A DNA stretch of 64,000 bases from Amycolatopsis sp. WQ 127309 (GTDB lineage Bacteria; Actinomycetota; Actinomycetes; Mycobacteriales; Pseudonocardiaceae). A program made the position numbers and the translations under genes. Shown here in pieces: positions 16,477 through 25,386 of this stretch. A model generated the notes under the pieces. The model searched no databases and had not been told where the DNA came from. It worked only from the letters and a program-made list of their open reading frames with translations. The stretch spans positions 1,798,001 to 1,862,000 of the forward strand of contig NZ_CP095481.1 of NCBI RefSeq assembly GCF_023023025.1, read 5' to 3'. Every line of letters begins with the position of its first letter. The first letter of the stretch is position 1.

Positions 16477-19400
16477 TCAGGGGCGACGGCGGTGGCGGAG
16501 ACGTCGCCAGGCCCCGCTCACCGGCATCACGACCGCCGGGAGGATCAGCAGGCCGGAGACCACCAGCCACCACACCGCGCCGTCGCCGCGGCGCCAGCCG
16601 GCCACCACGTTGCCGAGCCAGCCGAAGAACGGCCTCGCGATCGGGGGCAGGAACGCGGCCAGCAGCAGCGCCGCCACCGCCAGGGCCCCGAGCACGCCGA
16701 CCAGCCGCCGTGGCGTGCGGCCCATCGTGAGCAGGGCCGTCGCCAGGTAGACGACCGCGCCGGCCAGCACCGGGAGGCCGATCCACTGCAGGATCGCGCC
16801 GCTGCTGTCGCCGATGACCAGCCCGGCCAGCAGCGCCAGCACGCCCGCCGCCAGCGAGCCGAGCGTGCCCAGCTTGGACGCGCTCTGCGAGACCTTCGCC
16901 GAGCTGCGGGCCACCGTCCGCAGGATGCCCGCCACCGTCTTCGGCCAGCCGCCGGGCAGCCGGAACGCGACCGTGCCGGCGTTGACCACGGCCGCGCCGA
17001 GCTTGACCAGGGTCCGCGTCAGCTGCGGGGTGCCCTGCTCGCCGGCGAGCTTCTCCGCCGAGACCTGGCAGGCCTGGAAGACGCGCTGGGCGGTGTCCGC
17101 GTCGCCGATCGGCCGCGCGCTCCGCGCCCGGAACGCCGCCGACGCCGCGCCGCTGCAGCCGCCGACCTCGACGTCGGCCTGGGCCTGCTCGGCGACCACC
17201 GGCAGCTCCTCCGCGGCGATCCGCGCCTGCCGCGTCCGCGCGAGCACCATGGCCGTCACCGGCATGCTGATCGGCGGGTCGTCCGAGAACTTCGCGACCG
17301 GCTTCAGCGCGCAGTCCAGCCCGAGGAACGCCAGTTCGGCGCTCAGCTGGTCCTTGAGCTGCTGCAGTTCGGCCGGCTCGGCGTTGTCGGCGGGGTCCGG
17401 CTCGCGCCAGAGCGGCCCCAGCGCCGCGACGAACTCAGCGCGGAACGCCTCGGGCCCGATCAGGTCGCGCAGCGTCGCCAGCCGGGCCGGGTCGAGCAGG
17501 CACTGGACCAGCCAGCCGGCGCCGTCGACGCGCCCCCACATCCAGTCGCTGGCCCGCCAGGATGCCTTGTAGAACGCGCCGAAGTCGTCGGCCTGCATCC
17601 CGGTCAGCTTGTCCCCCGACCGGCGCCGCTTCAGGTCCAGCAGCGTCCGGGAGTCGGCGCTGACCTGCACGAGCTCGACGCGCTGGTCGACCGACGGCGC
17701 CTGCGCGAGCAGCCCGCGCGTCGCGACGTGCAGGCCCAGCAACCGCGCCTGGACGACGTTGTCGGCGCCGTTCTCCAGGGCCAGCCAGTCCAGCAGGACC
17801 GAGACGGTGTCGGCGGTCTCGATGGCCGCGTTGGCGGACTCGAGGGCGCCGTTGGCGAGCGCCCGCGACGTCGGTGCCGTCGCGTTCCGCAGGGCCGCGT
17901 TGGCGAGCGTGCGCAACGTCGGCGTCGCCGCCCGCAGCGCCGCCACGACCAGCGGCCAGGCCTCGACGACGGCGTCCGACCGGCCGAGCCCGGCCCACTC
18001 CTGGGCGAGCTCGCCGATCCACACCTCGAGGGTGCTGCTCGCGCCCGGCCCGTCGTGCGCGGCGATCCACTGCGCCAGCCGCACCCCGCGGGCCGACGTC
18101 TTCCGCGCCGCGTGCAGCCCCGCCCGCGCGTCGTTGAGCTCCTTGGCCTCCTTGGGGTCCGGCCCGAGCCGGAACCCGGCGTTGATCAGCTGCAATCCGG
18201 TCGCCACGGCGTCGTCGAGCGCGCTCGTGCGGTAGCCGACCAGCTCGGGCACGGACATGCTCGTCGACGGCGGCGCGAGCGGGATGCCGGCGCTGAGCCC
18301 GCCGACGGCGACCGCGCGCAGCTGCTGCGACATCCCGGACGCCCACTCGCGGTCCTCGGTGTCCACATCGGACAGTGCGTACCGCCGGCTGGCCACCTGG
18401 ACCAGCTCGGCGGCGTCCTCGGCCGTCCGCCGGTCCAGGTACGCCGTGGCCAGCCGCTTGTCGATCAGCGCCTCCGGCCCGCCGCGCAGCCCGAGCGCGG
18501 CCAGCGAGACGCGGGTGTCGCGGGTGCGGACGACGGCGTCGTTGTGCCGGGTCAGCTCCTCCAGCTCGGCGCTGATCGACTGGCTCATCACCGTGGAGAC
18601 GACCTTGCTCATCGCGTTCGCCAGCAACGGCGGGGCCGCCGGGTCGCAGGCGATCGCCGTCGTGTCCTTCTCGCCGGTGGGCACGACGTAGAGCAGCAGC
18701 CGCCGGACGTCCGCGTGGGACGGGCGCTCGAAGATCTCCCGCAGCGCCGGCCGCAGCGGCTTGTTGAGCAGCACCCCGCCGTCGGTCAGCCAGTGCGACC
18801 GGGTCAGGTCGGTGTAGGCCGTCATGTCGGGGTGCAGCGCGTCGGTGCCCTCGGTGCCGATCGGCAGCCGGGCCAGCTCGAACGCGCCGGGGAACGACGC
18901 GGTGGCGCGCGCGGCGAGCGCCAGCGGCCCCTGCACCCCTTCCGTCCACAGTGGACCTTCGAAGCGGAAGAGCATCCGGTGTTCGGTGTCGCGCACCAGG
19001 TTCCCCAGCGCGTCGTCGAACCGGGTCGTCTCACCGTCGATCATCGTGCCGGTGAGCAGCACGGTGATATCCGGCGGTTCGGCGGGCGGCGTGCCCGGGC
19101 CGGTGATCTCGTGCAGGGCCTGCGCCAGGTCACCGAGCAGCACGCGGTCGCCGTCCAGCACCGACCGCGGCTGCGCCTCCGCGGGGTCGCGGAGGAGGTT
19201 CTCCAGCGAGCCGATCCGGATCCAGGTGTCACGCAGCACCTGTGGCGTCGAGCCGAACGCCTCCGCCAGCCCGAGGCAGGCCGCGTTGATCCCGCCGGCG
19301 CTGGTGCCGGTCAGGACGTCGATCGACACCGTGGCGCGCAGCAGGTCGAGCAGCCCGCGGTAGAGCCCCGCCTCGGCGTCGCCCCGGGACTCCCGCAGCA

Positions 19401-19512
19401 GCTGGGAGGTCTCGGTGGCGACGCCGCCCATCCAGATGGCGAGGCTGGCGCCACCGACCATCGTCATGGCCAGGCGGATCTCCTGCTGCCACGGTTCCGC
19501 TTGCTCCGCCAT
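16477..19512 (-). CDS. Large patatin-like phospholipase with DUF3376-type C-terminus
   Basis: The protein has 1011 residues. The N-terminal patatin domain shows the oxyanion region MVGGASLAIWMGG (about 18-30), the nucleophile elbow GTSAGG with Ser71, and the catalytic-dyad DGG with Asp244. A long helical middle follows, and a C-terminal region (about 850-1000) has several hydrophobic segments. This matches actinobacterial patatin/DUF3376 proteins, whose lipid substrate is unknown. It is probably membrane-attached by its C-terminus. It is a single-gene unit ending in a palindromic terminator. Confidence 0.85.
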   Translation of the reverse strand: MAEQAEPWQQEIRLAMTMVGGASLAIWMGGVATETSQLLRESRGDAEAGLYRGLLDLLRATVSIDVLTGTSAGGINAACLGLAEAFGSTPQVLRDTWIRIGSLENLLRDPAEAQPRSVLDGDRVLLGDLAQALHEITGPGTPPAEPPDITVLLTGTMIDGETTRFDDALGNLVRDTEHRMLFRFEGPLWTEGVQGPLALAARATASFPGAFELARLPIGTEGTDALHPDMTAYTDLTRSHWLTDGGVLLNKPLRPALREIFERPSHADVRRLLLYVVPTGEKDTTAIACDPAAPPLLANAMSKVVSTVMSQSISAELEELTRHNDAVVRTRDTRVSLAALGLRGGPEALIDKRLATAYLDRRTAEDAAELVQVASRRYALSDVDTEDREWASGMSQQLRAVAVGGLSAGIPLAPPSTSMSVPELVGYRTSALDDAVATGLQLINAGFRLGPDPKEAKELNDARAGLHAARKTSARGVRLAQWIAAHDGPGASSTLEVWIGELAQEWAGLGRSDAVVEAWPLVVAALRAATPTLRTLANAALRNATAPTSRALANGALESANAAIETADTVSVLLDWLALENGADNVVQARLLGLHVATRGLLAQAPSVDQRVELVQVSADSRTLLDLKRRRSGDKLTGMQADDFGAFYKASWRASDWMWGRVDGAGWLVQCLLDPARLATLRDLIGPEAFRAEFVAALGPLWREPDPADNAEPAELQQLKDQLSAELAFLGLDCALKPVAKFSDDPPISMPVTAMVLARTRQARIAAEELPVVAEQAQADVEVGGCSGAASAAFRARSARPIGDADTAQRVFQACQVSAEKLAGEQGTPQLTRTLVKLGAAVVNAGTVAFRLPGGWPKTVAGILRTVARSSAKVSQSASKLGTLGSLAAGVLALLAGLVIGDSSGAILQWIGLPVLAGAVVYLATALLTMGRTPRRLVGVLGALAVAALLLAAFLPPIARPFFGWLGNVVAGWRRGDGAVWWLVVSGLLILPAVVMPVSGAWRRLRHRRRP

Positions 19513-19620
19513 GAACTCCCCAAGCCGGTTGTCGTCCCTGCCCGACGCAGACTAGAGGCGGAAGGTTAGGCGCGGGATACGCGTGGGTGTACGGCCGTTC
19601 GGGTGGAGTTGATCGGCTTC

Positions 19621-19930
19621 TCAGCCGACCGTGACCACCACCTTGCCGAACTGGCCGTTCGCTTCGAGGTACCGGTGCGACTCAGCGACGTCGAAGAGGT
19701 CGAACGTCCGGTCCACCCGGGGCCGGAAGGTGCCCGCGCGGACGCCGGCCCGGATGAAGTGCCCCGCCCGGACCAGCCGCTCCGGGTTCATGGTCAGGTC
19801 GAACGCGGTGAACATCCGCATGGTCGGCGGCGTCCACAGCGGGAACGGCGTCTCGGGGACGTCGAGCGCGCCGTAGACGACCAGCGTGCCGCCCTTGGCC
19901 GTCGCGTCGGACAGCGCGCGCACGCGCTGG
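19621..19930 (-). pseudogene. 3' remnant of a zinc-type alcohol dehydrogenase/quinone oxidoreductase
   Basis: Reading from about 19930, the protein resembles only the C-terminal 100 residues of medium-chain dehydrogenases: ATAKGGTLVVYGAL, then FDLFDVAESHRYLEANGQFG and KVVVTVG at the end. The catalytic N-terminal domain and the nucleotide-binding GxGxxG are missing. The open frame continues into sequence that is antisense to an HxlR remnant and has no homology to the family. The gene is clearly truncated. Confidence 0.8.
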
Positions 19931-20081
19931 ACGGCGTCTCCCGGCGGATGCTGTCCCTGACGTTGCGCGGCTTGGAGCCCACGCGGCGGAGCTGGACGAG
20001 CCGCTGCACGCGCTCTCGGCGTGGGCGGCCAAGCACCGCTCGAAGGTGGCCGAAGCGCGGAAGGCGTACGACTTCGCCTAA
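19921..20081 (+). pseudogene. Remnant of an HxlR-family winged-helix regulator
   Basis: Residues HALDGVSRRMLSLTLRGLE (19921-19977) match the recognition-helix region of HxlR regulators. At 19977 the frame shifts. The family C-terminus continues as AHAAELDEPLHALSAWAAKH and ends at TAA 20079-20081, which overlaps the DUF445 stop. The N-terminal half and about 20 residues of the wing are missing. It faces the dehydrogenase remnant head to head. Confidence 0.75.
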
Positions 20082-21313
20082 GCCGCCAGGTGTTCCAGCA
20101 GCAGGACCTGCGCCTCACCGACCGCGAAGCCCAGCACCGCGCCCGTGGCGATGAGGATCCATTCGTCCTGCTCGAAGGCCGGGCGCAGCAGGCGCTCGAA
20201 CTCGTGCGGGGACAGCTCCTTCATCTTCGTCACCAGGACGTTGCGGATGTCCATCGCGTCCGTCGCGTAGTCCTCGATGTAGCGCATCGTCTCCGGCAGG
20301 CGGTTCATGATCTGCGACGCGATCGACAGCTTCATGTCCTGGTACTTGCGGCTGCCCACGGCGAACACCACCAGCGGCCGCGCGACCCGGCCGAGCTCGG
20401 CGTCCAGCTGGCGCTGGATCAGCGCGAGGACGCGGTCGGACAGCGGGCCGTGCAGGATCGCCTCGATGACGTTGTGCGGCGTGATGATCTCCTTCGCGAT
20501 CAGCTCGCCGTACGCCTCCGCGACCTCCTTGCGCCGCTTGAGGAACAGCCCCTGCCACTCGACACCGAAGTACTTCTTGGGCTCGATCGGGAAGAAGATC
20601 ATCCGCAGCGCGAGCCAGTCGGTGAACCAGCCCGTGAACAGGCCGAACACCGGCATGATCAGCGGGAACTTGAACAGGATCCAGGCGATCATCTGGATCA
20701 CGCCGATCGCGCCGCCGAACACCAGGCCCGACCGCGCGATGAACTTGAACTCCTGCGCGCCGGCCTCCTGGAAGATCCGGTTCAGCAGCCGCTTGTCCTT
20801 GACCAGGCTGGTGACCACCATGCCCTTGAGGTCGAACACACTGTCCACATCGGACTTGATCAGGTCGAGCACGGCGGCCACCATCCGCGGCGACTCGTGC
20901 TGGACGCGCTCGATCACCAGCCGCTGCACCCGCACCGGGAGCGACTCCCACAGCCCCGGCTGGTAGTGCCCGGCGACCTCGCGCACGATGTCCTCGACGC
21001 CCGCGAGCAGCGGTTTCTCGATCTCCCGGGCGATGCGACCGGCGTCGAGGCGGGCGACGACCTCGGCCGGCTTGATCAGCTGCTCGGTCATCGTGTCGCA
21101 GGCGATGCTCGCCATCCGCGCGGCGCGCTTGGGCACGATGCCCTGCCAGCCGAAGAACGGCTTGACGCCGATGAACTCGACCGGCTGGAACATCATCCGG
21201 ATGGCCACGAGCTTGGTGCCGTAGCCGATCAGGGCGGCGACGATCGGGATCGAGACGTACAGGGGCCAGTGCTGGGCGAAGTCGGCGACGATGCCGGCGA
21301 GGAACGACCCCAT
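20078..21313 (-). CDS. DUF445 family membrane protein
   Basis: The 411-residue protein has an N-terminal hydrophobic segment (about 12-32) followed by GTKLVAIRMMFQP. A central hydrophobic pair lies around 205-245, with the related GWFTDWLALRMIFFP. The last segment lies near the C-terminus. These repeated xTxxxAxRMxFxP elements are the hallmark of DUF445 (YheB-like) proteins, whose function is not known. The ATG is 4 bp after the DUF4393 gene, so the two form an operon. Its stop overlaps that of the HxlR remnant. Confidence 0.85.
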   Translation of the reverse strand: MGSFLAGIVADFAQHWPLYVSIPIVAALIGYGTKLVAIRMMFQPVEFIGVKPFFGWQGIVPKRAARMASIACDTMTEQLIKPAEVVARLDAGRIAREIEKPLLAGVEDIVREVAGHYQPGLWESLPVRVQRLVIERVQHESPRMVAAVLDLIKSDVDSVFDLKGMVVTSLVKDKRLLNRIFQEAGAQEFKFIARSGLVFGGAIGVIQMIAWILFKFPLIMPVFGLFTGWFTDWLALRMIFFPIEPKKYFGVEWQGLFLKRRKEVAEAYGELIAKEIITPHNVIEAILHGPLSDRVLALIQRQLDAELGRVARPLVVFAVGSRKYQDMKLSIASQIMNRLPETMRYIEDYATDAMDIRNVLVTKMKELSPHEFERLLRPAFEQDEWILIATGAVLGFAVGEAQVLLLEHLAA

Positions 21314-21317
21314 GGGG

Positions 21318-22115
21318 TCAGCCGAGACTCGGGTCGCAGGCCTGCCAGAACTCCGCGCCGAGGCGCGAGACGTGGATCGTCCGCTTGACGAACTTCGCGC
21401 GCTTGACGTGCTTCTCGGCGTCGCGCACCGTCTCGTCCGTCATCAGGATCTCGTACTGCGTCTCGAGCGACGGCACCTCTTCGTCGAGGTCGACCAGGCC
21501 GAGCCCGATCAGCCGCGTGACGTAGCCGGGCACCTGGTCGGGCAGTGAGACGCCGGCGACCTTGCCGACGGTCGACGCGTTGCGCAGCACGAGCCGGCCC
21601 GCGCCGCCGAGGCTGGTGCGCTCGGCGACGTCGATCGCCGGGAACGGCGAGCCGTCCGACAGCGCCGAGAGGATGCGGGCCTCGTCCGGCGTCAGCTGGC
21701 GCAGGATGATCGCGTAGAAGTACTCGCGGGCCCGGGCGCGGCCGAAGCCGATGGAGTGGTTGAGCAGCTCGGCCATCGCGGCGCGCAGCGGCTCGGCGTG
21801 GTTGTCGCGCGCGGGCACGAGCGTGACGGTGGCTTCGATGGGCCGCGAGCCGGACGCCGCCGGGCGGTTCATCGCGGACGCCGCGGTGAGCGCCGCGTGG
21901 TACGGGTCGTCGACCTCGTCGAGCCGCCGCCGCAGCTCGCCCAGCAGCTGGCGTTCCACCTGCCGCACCCCGCGTTCGGCGGTCTCCACGCCGGGCAGCC
22001 GGCGGGTGAACGCGAAGCCGGTGCGCGCGGCCCAGCCGGCCAGCTGACCGGCGCGGCGGGCCAGGTCGGCCACCTCGTCGCCGGTGCCCCGGCCGTTCGG
22101 TCGCTCTGCGTTCAC
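21318..22115 (-). CDS. DUF4393 (Abi-alpha) domain protein
   Basis: The 265-residue protein has a variable N-terminus, then a helical region with LRAAMAELLNHSI and the core LTPDEARILSALSDGSPFP that is typical of Abi-alpha/DUF4393 proteins. The C-terminal segment (GYVTRLIGLGLVDLDEEV) resembles a winged helix. The family was named from abortive-infection genes, but most chromosomal members have no tested role. It is co-transcribed with the DUF445 gene and divergent from the mycothiol-dependent-type gene. A phage-defence role is possible but unproven. Confidence 0.65.
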   Translation of the reverse strand: MNAERPNGRGTGDEVADLARRAGQLAGWAARTGFAFTRRLPGVETAERGVRQVERQLLGELRRRLDEVDDPYHAALTAASAMNRPAASGSRPIEATVTLVPARDNHAEPLRAAMAELLNHSIGFGRARAREYFYAIILRQLTPDEARILSALSDGSPFPAIDVAERTSLGGAGRLVLRNASTVGKVAGVSLPDQVPGYVTRLIGLGLVDLDEEVPSLETQYEILMTDETVRDAEKHVKRAKFVKRTIHVSRLGAEFWQACDPSLG

Positions 22116-22196
22116 GGGCGGACTCCCCTCTGCTTACGCGGTGATGCTACCTGTGAGTAGGCCGAATGGGCGTGTGACGACCGGCATGATGGGGCC

Positions 22197-23018
22197 ATGA
22201 ATCCTTGGGGTCCGCCGATCGACGTCCTCCCGTACTTCGCGAAGGAGGAGCAGTCGCTGATGACGTTGCTCAGCGCGCTGACTCCCGAGGACTGGACACG
22301 GCCCACGATGTGCGTCGGCTGGTCGGTCAAGGACATCGCGGCTCACCTGCTGGGCGACAAGGTCGGCCGCCTGTCCCGCGGCCGCGACGGCCACCAGTCG
22401 GACGGCCCGCGTCACGGCGAGGCGTTCCCGCGGTTCATCGACCGGCTCAACGACGAGTGGGTCGTCGCCTGCCGGCGGCTCTCGACGGACGTCCTGCTCA
22501 CGATGCTGTACGAGTTCATGGGCCAGACCACCGACTACTGGGCGAAGCTCGACCTCGACGTCCTGGGCGACCCAGTGAGCTGGGCGGGCGACGCGCCGGC
22601 ACCGCGCTGGCTGGACGCGGCCCGCGACTATTCGGAGTTCTGGGTGCACCACGTGCAGCTGCGCGAGGCCCTGGAGCACACGCCGCTGGAGGCCGAGCAC
22701 GCCGAGCCGATCGCCGACACGTTCGTCCGGGCGCTGCCGCACACCCTGCGCGGGGTCGAGGCCCGCGTCGGCAAGCAGGTCGGCTACACGGTGACCGGCG
22801 CGGGCGGCGGCAAGTGGCACGCCCGCCTGGAGCGTGACGGCTGGGTCCTCGACCGCGGCGCCCCGCCGTCCCGCACACCGCTGGCCACGGTGACGACGGA
22901 CGCGGACACGTTCTGGCGGCTCTGCACCCGCAACGCACCCGACGTCAGCCGCGTGAAGACCTCAGGCGACGAAAACGTTTGCGCAGTGGTCCTCGGCATG
23001 ACGTCCATCATCGTCTAA
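22197..23018 (+). CDS. Maleylpyruvate isomerase-family (mycothiol-dependent-type) protein
   Basis: The 273-residue protein begins with a DinB/MDMPI helical bundle (about 10-165). It contains WTRPTMCVGWSVKDIAAHLLGD, the family N-terminal signature with a metal-binding His, and further His residues in SEFWVHHVQLREAL. The C-terminal third resembles an SCP2-like domain. Members include mycothiol-dependent maleylpyruvate isomerase and many uncharacterised mycothiol S-transferases. The substrate is unknown. The gene ends 2 bp before a remarkable 27-bp inverted repeat. Confidence 0.8.
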   Translation: MNPWGPPIDVLPYFAKEEQSLMTLLSALTPEDWTRPTMCVGWSVKDIAAHLLGDKVGRLSRGRDGHQSDGPRHGEAFPRFIDRLNDEWVVACRRLSTDVLLTMLYEFMGQTTDYWAKLDLDVLGDPVSWAGDAPAPRWLDAARDYSEFWVHHVQLREALEHTPLEAEHAEPIADTFVRALPHTLRGVEARVGKQVGYTVTGAGGGKWHARLERDGWVLDRGAPPSRTPLATVTTDADTFWRLCTRNAPDVSRVKTSGDENVCAVVLGMTSIIV

Positions 23019-23020
23019 GA

Positions 23021-23087
23021 CGTCACTTTCCCTAGGAAAGATGCGTCTGAAGGCCCCCTGGACGCATCTTTCCTAGGGAAAGTGACG
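23021..23087. terminator. 27-bp perfect inverted repeat, probable bidirectional terminator
   Basis: Arms 23021-23047 and 23061-23087 are perfect reverse complements, with a 13-nt loop (TGAAGGCCCCCTG). Each arm contains CTTTCCCTAGGAAAG, itself nearly palindromic, so a cruciform or two smaller hairpins are also possible. It sits between convergent genes. The length is well beyond an ordinary terminator. Confidence 0.7.
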
Positions 23088-23090
23088 ACC

Positions 23091-23555
23091 TCAGCGGTGG
23101 CGGGGGCGGCGAGCCTGCTTCCGCAGCTGCAGGATGCGGGCGCCGCCGATCAGCGCGACCAGCGCCGCGCCGCCCAGGGCCGAGAACAGCATCGCGATGG
23201 CCAGCGGCAGGCTGCCTTCGGCGCCGAAGAAGTGGACCGTCGCCGGGTCGAGGTTCTGCAGGATGAACACCAGTAGCACGGTCAGCACCAGCAGCCCGGC
23301 GATCACCGCGACCCAGGTGCCGCTGATCCGCGTCGGCCGAGCCTTGCCCCGGCTCGTTGTCGACGACGTGCCGACCCGGGTGGGCGCCGGCCGCACCGGC
23401 GTCACCTCCTCCGGGCCCGGCCGGACGTCGCCGGCGCGCAGCTCGGCGGGCTCCAAGGCGCCTTCCGGCACCTCGGTGCCGGGCAGGTTCCCGGGCAGGT
23501 CGTGGTCTGCGGAGCCGGTGGGGTGGCCGGCCGCGTCCCCGCGCGCGTGCGTCAT
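23091..23555 (-). CDS. LapA-domain (DUF1049) membrane protein
   Basis: This 154-residue protein has a hydrophilic N-terminus of about 80 residues and two membrane helices (about 88-110 and 122-143). The LapA signature FILQNLDPATVHFFG lies between them, and a basic end RKQARRPRHR follows. LapA proteins of Gram-negatives act in envelope assembly; the actinobacterial role is not known. The ATG at 23555 is preferred to the upstream open frame. It is the downstream neighbour of the dipeptidase, 46 bp away. Confidence 0.75.
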   Translation of the reverse strand: MTHARGDAAGHPTGSADHDLPGNLPGTEVPEGALEPAELRAGDVRPGPEEVTPVRPAPTRVGTSSTTSRGKARPTRISGTWVAVIAGLLVLTVLLVFILQNLDPATVHFFGAEGSLPLAIAMLFSALGGAALVALIGGARILQLRKQARRPRHR

Positions 23556-23601
23556 GTCTCCAGTGTCCGTCCAGCACGCGGGGACCGCTGCGTCAAACCC
23601 C

Positions 23602-24741
23602 CTAACGGGTGTACGCGTCGACATCCCGGAGCACGCGGAGCGTGTTCTTCCCGGCCAGTTTGGCGCAGTCGTCGTCACTCCACCCCCGGTCGAGCAGCGC
23701 GGCGAACAACACCGGGTACTTGGACGTGTCCTCCAGCCCCTCCGGCAGCGTGCCGACGCCGTCGTAGTCGCCGCCGAGGCCGATGTGGTCGATCCCGGCC
23801 ACCTCGCGGGCGTGCTCGACGTGCGCGACGACGTCGTCGACGGTCGCCTTCGGCTTGACCGGCGCGTCCCACTCCGCGACGAACTTCCCGCGCTGGGTGA
23901 GGTTGCGGTAGTCCTGCCCGGCCTCGGCCATGGCCGCCTTGAGCTGCTCGTCCCAGGCGGCGACCTTCGGCGAGATGAACGCGGGCACGAAGGTGACCAT
24001 CGCGACGCCGCCGTTGCCGGGCAGCTTCGCGAGGACGTCGTCGGGGATGTTGCGCGGGTGGTCGTTGACCGCGAGGCAGGAGGAGTGGCTGAAGATCACC
24101 GGCACCGAGCTGATCTCGATCGCCGCGCGCATCGTCGACGGCGCGACGTGCGAGAGGTCGACCATCATGCCGATCTTGTTCATCTCGCGCACGACGTCGC
24201 GGCCGAACCCGGTGAGCCCGCCGTGGGCCGGCTCGTCGGTGCCCGAGTCGGCCCAGGTGGTGTTGAAGTTGTGCGTCAGCGTCATGTACCGGACGCCGAG
24301 GCGGCGCAGGCACCGCAGCACCCCGAGCGACTCGGCGATGCTGTGCCCGCCTTCGGCGCCGAGCAGCGACGCGATCCGGCCGTCGGCGAACGCGGCCTCG
24401 GCCTCCTCGGCGGTGTCGACCAGCCGGAGCCGGTCGGGGTAGCGCTCGGCGAGCTGGTGGACGACCTCGATCTGCTCCAGCACGGCGGTCACCGCGCTGT
24501 GGCCTTCGAACTCGCACGGCACGTACACCGACCAGAACTGCATGCCCAGCTTCCCGTCGGCGAGCTTCGGGAAGTCGGTGTGGAGGGCGGGCTGCCGAAC
24601 GGTCAGGTCGAGCGAGGCGACCGCCTCGACCGGGTTCGCGCCACCGTGCTGCCGCAGCTCCCACGGCAGGTCGTTGTGCCCGTCGGCGAGGATGACCCCG
24701 TCCAGCAGTTCGGTAGCACGCTGTAGTGCCTCGTTAGTCAT
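23602..24741 (-). CDS. Membrane dipeptidase (renal dipeptidase, peptidase M19)
   Basis: This zinc dipeptidase of the amidohydrolase superfamily is about 380 residues. Visible metal ligands are the DGHND motif near residue 22, the Glu of LLGAEGGHS (about 128), and His residues in MMVDLSH and VIFSHSS; DHIGLGGDYDG lies near the end. The full M19 length is present with no signal peptide, so it is probably cytosolic. It would cleave dipeptides, possibly with D-residues. The ATG at 24741 is used; a GTG directly before it is equally possible. Confidence 0.9.
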   Translation of the reverse strand: MTNEALQRATELLDGVILADGHNDLPWELRQHGGANPVEAVASLDLTVRQPALHTDFPKLADGKLGMQFWSVYVPCEFEGHSAVTAVLEQIEVVHQLAERYPDRLRLVDTAEEAEAAFADGRIASLLGAEGGHSIAESLGVLRCLRRLGVRYMTLTHNFNTTWADSGTDEPAHGGLTGFGRDVVREMNKIGMMVDLSHVAPSTMRAAIEISSVPVIFSHSSCLAVNDHPRNIPDDVLAKLPGNGGVAMVTFVPAFISPKVAAWDEQLKAAMAEAGQDYRNLTQRGKFVAEWDAPVKPKATVDDVVAHVEHAREVAGIDHIGLGGDYDGVGTLPEGLEDTSKYPVLFAALLDRGWSDDDCAKLAGKNTLRVLRDVDAYTR

Positions 24742-24783
24742 CACCCGATCCTAGGGTGACGCCGTATACGCTCCGTACAATCG

Positions 24784-25386
24784 CTACGGCGCAAGCCACT
24801 TCGCCGCCGCGCGGACACCGTCCACAGTGACCTGATGCCCGCCGGGGTGACGATCCGTGACGACGTCGGCACCCCGCTCACGCAGCAGCCGGATCAGCTC
24901 TTCGGTGGACGCGAGCGGCGCCATCGGGTCGTGCTCGCCGTTGGCCAGGAAGATCCGCGACGCGCTCAAGTCGTGGGCCGGCGGGTCCGGCACCGGCGAC
25001 ATCGCCGCGAACAGCGCGGCTTCGCGCACGACCTCGGGCCGCAGCAGCGCGACGGCGGCCGCGATGTTGGCGCCGTTCGAGAAGCCCACGGCGACCAGCC
25101 GCCGGTCGCCGAAGCCGTACTTCTCCCGCGCCTCGACGACGAAGTCCGCCAGCTCGTGGGCTCGCTTGACGACGTCCTCGTGGTCGAACACGCCTTCCTC
25201 GAGCCGCCGGAACCAGCGCGCGGCGCCGTGCTCCGACACCGGCCCGGCGGGCGCCAGGGTCGTGGCGCCCGGGGCCAGCTCGCGCGCCAGGCCGAGCAGG
25301 TCGTCCGGGCCGCCGCCGGTGCCGTGCAGCAGGAGCAGCACCGGCGCCTCCGGCGCGCCCTCGACGTACTTGTGCACCAGCGTCAT
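24784..25386 (-). CDS. Alpha/beta-hydrolase, phospholipase/carboxylesterase family
   Basis: The 200-residue serine hydrolase has the oxyanion HGTGGGPDDL (21-30), the nucleophile elbow GFSNGAN with Ser103, an Asp in GEHDPMAPL and a His in PGGHQVTVDG. It resembles the small esterases found beside MhqO-type dioxygenases (MhqD), which are linked to quinone and aromatic stress. Its ATG overlaps the stop of the dioxygenase gene as ATGA, so they are co-translated. The frame is open far upstream only because it shadows the dioxygenase. Confidence 0.85.
   Translation of the reverse strand: MTLVHKYVEGAPEAPVLLLLHGTGGGPDDLLGLARELAPGATTLAPAGPVSEHGAARWFRRLEEGVFDHEDVVKRAHELADFVVEAREKYGFGDRRLVAVGFSNGANIAAAVALLRPEVVREAALFAAMSPVPDPPAHDLSASRIFLANGEHDPMAPLASTEELIRLLRERGADVVTDRHPGGHQVTVDGVRAAAKWLAP

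Noticed and set aside
16492..19569. 1025-codon + strand open frame opposite the patatin gene
   Set aside because: It is low-complexity Arg/Gly/Gln-rich antisense sequence. The minus-strand patatin motifs are intact.
19621..20118. A complete 165-residue oxidoreductase
   Set aside because: Only the region after about 19930 resembles the family; the rest is antisense to an HxlR remnant.
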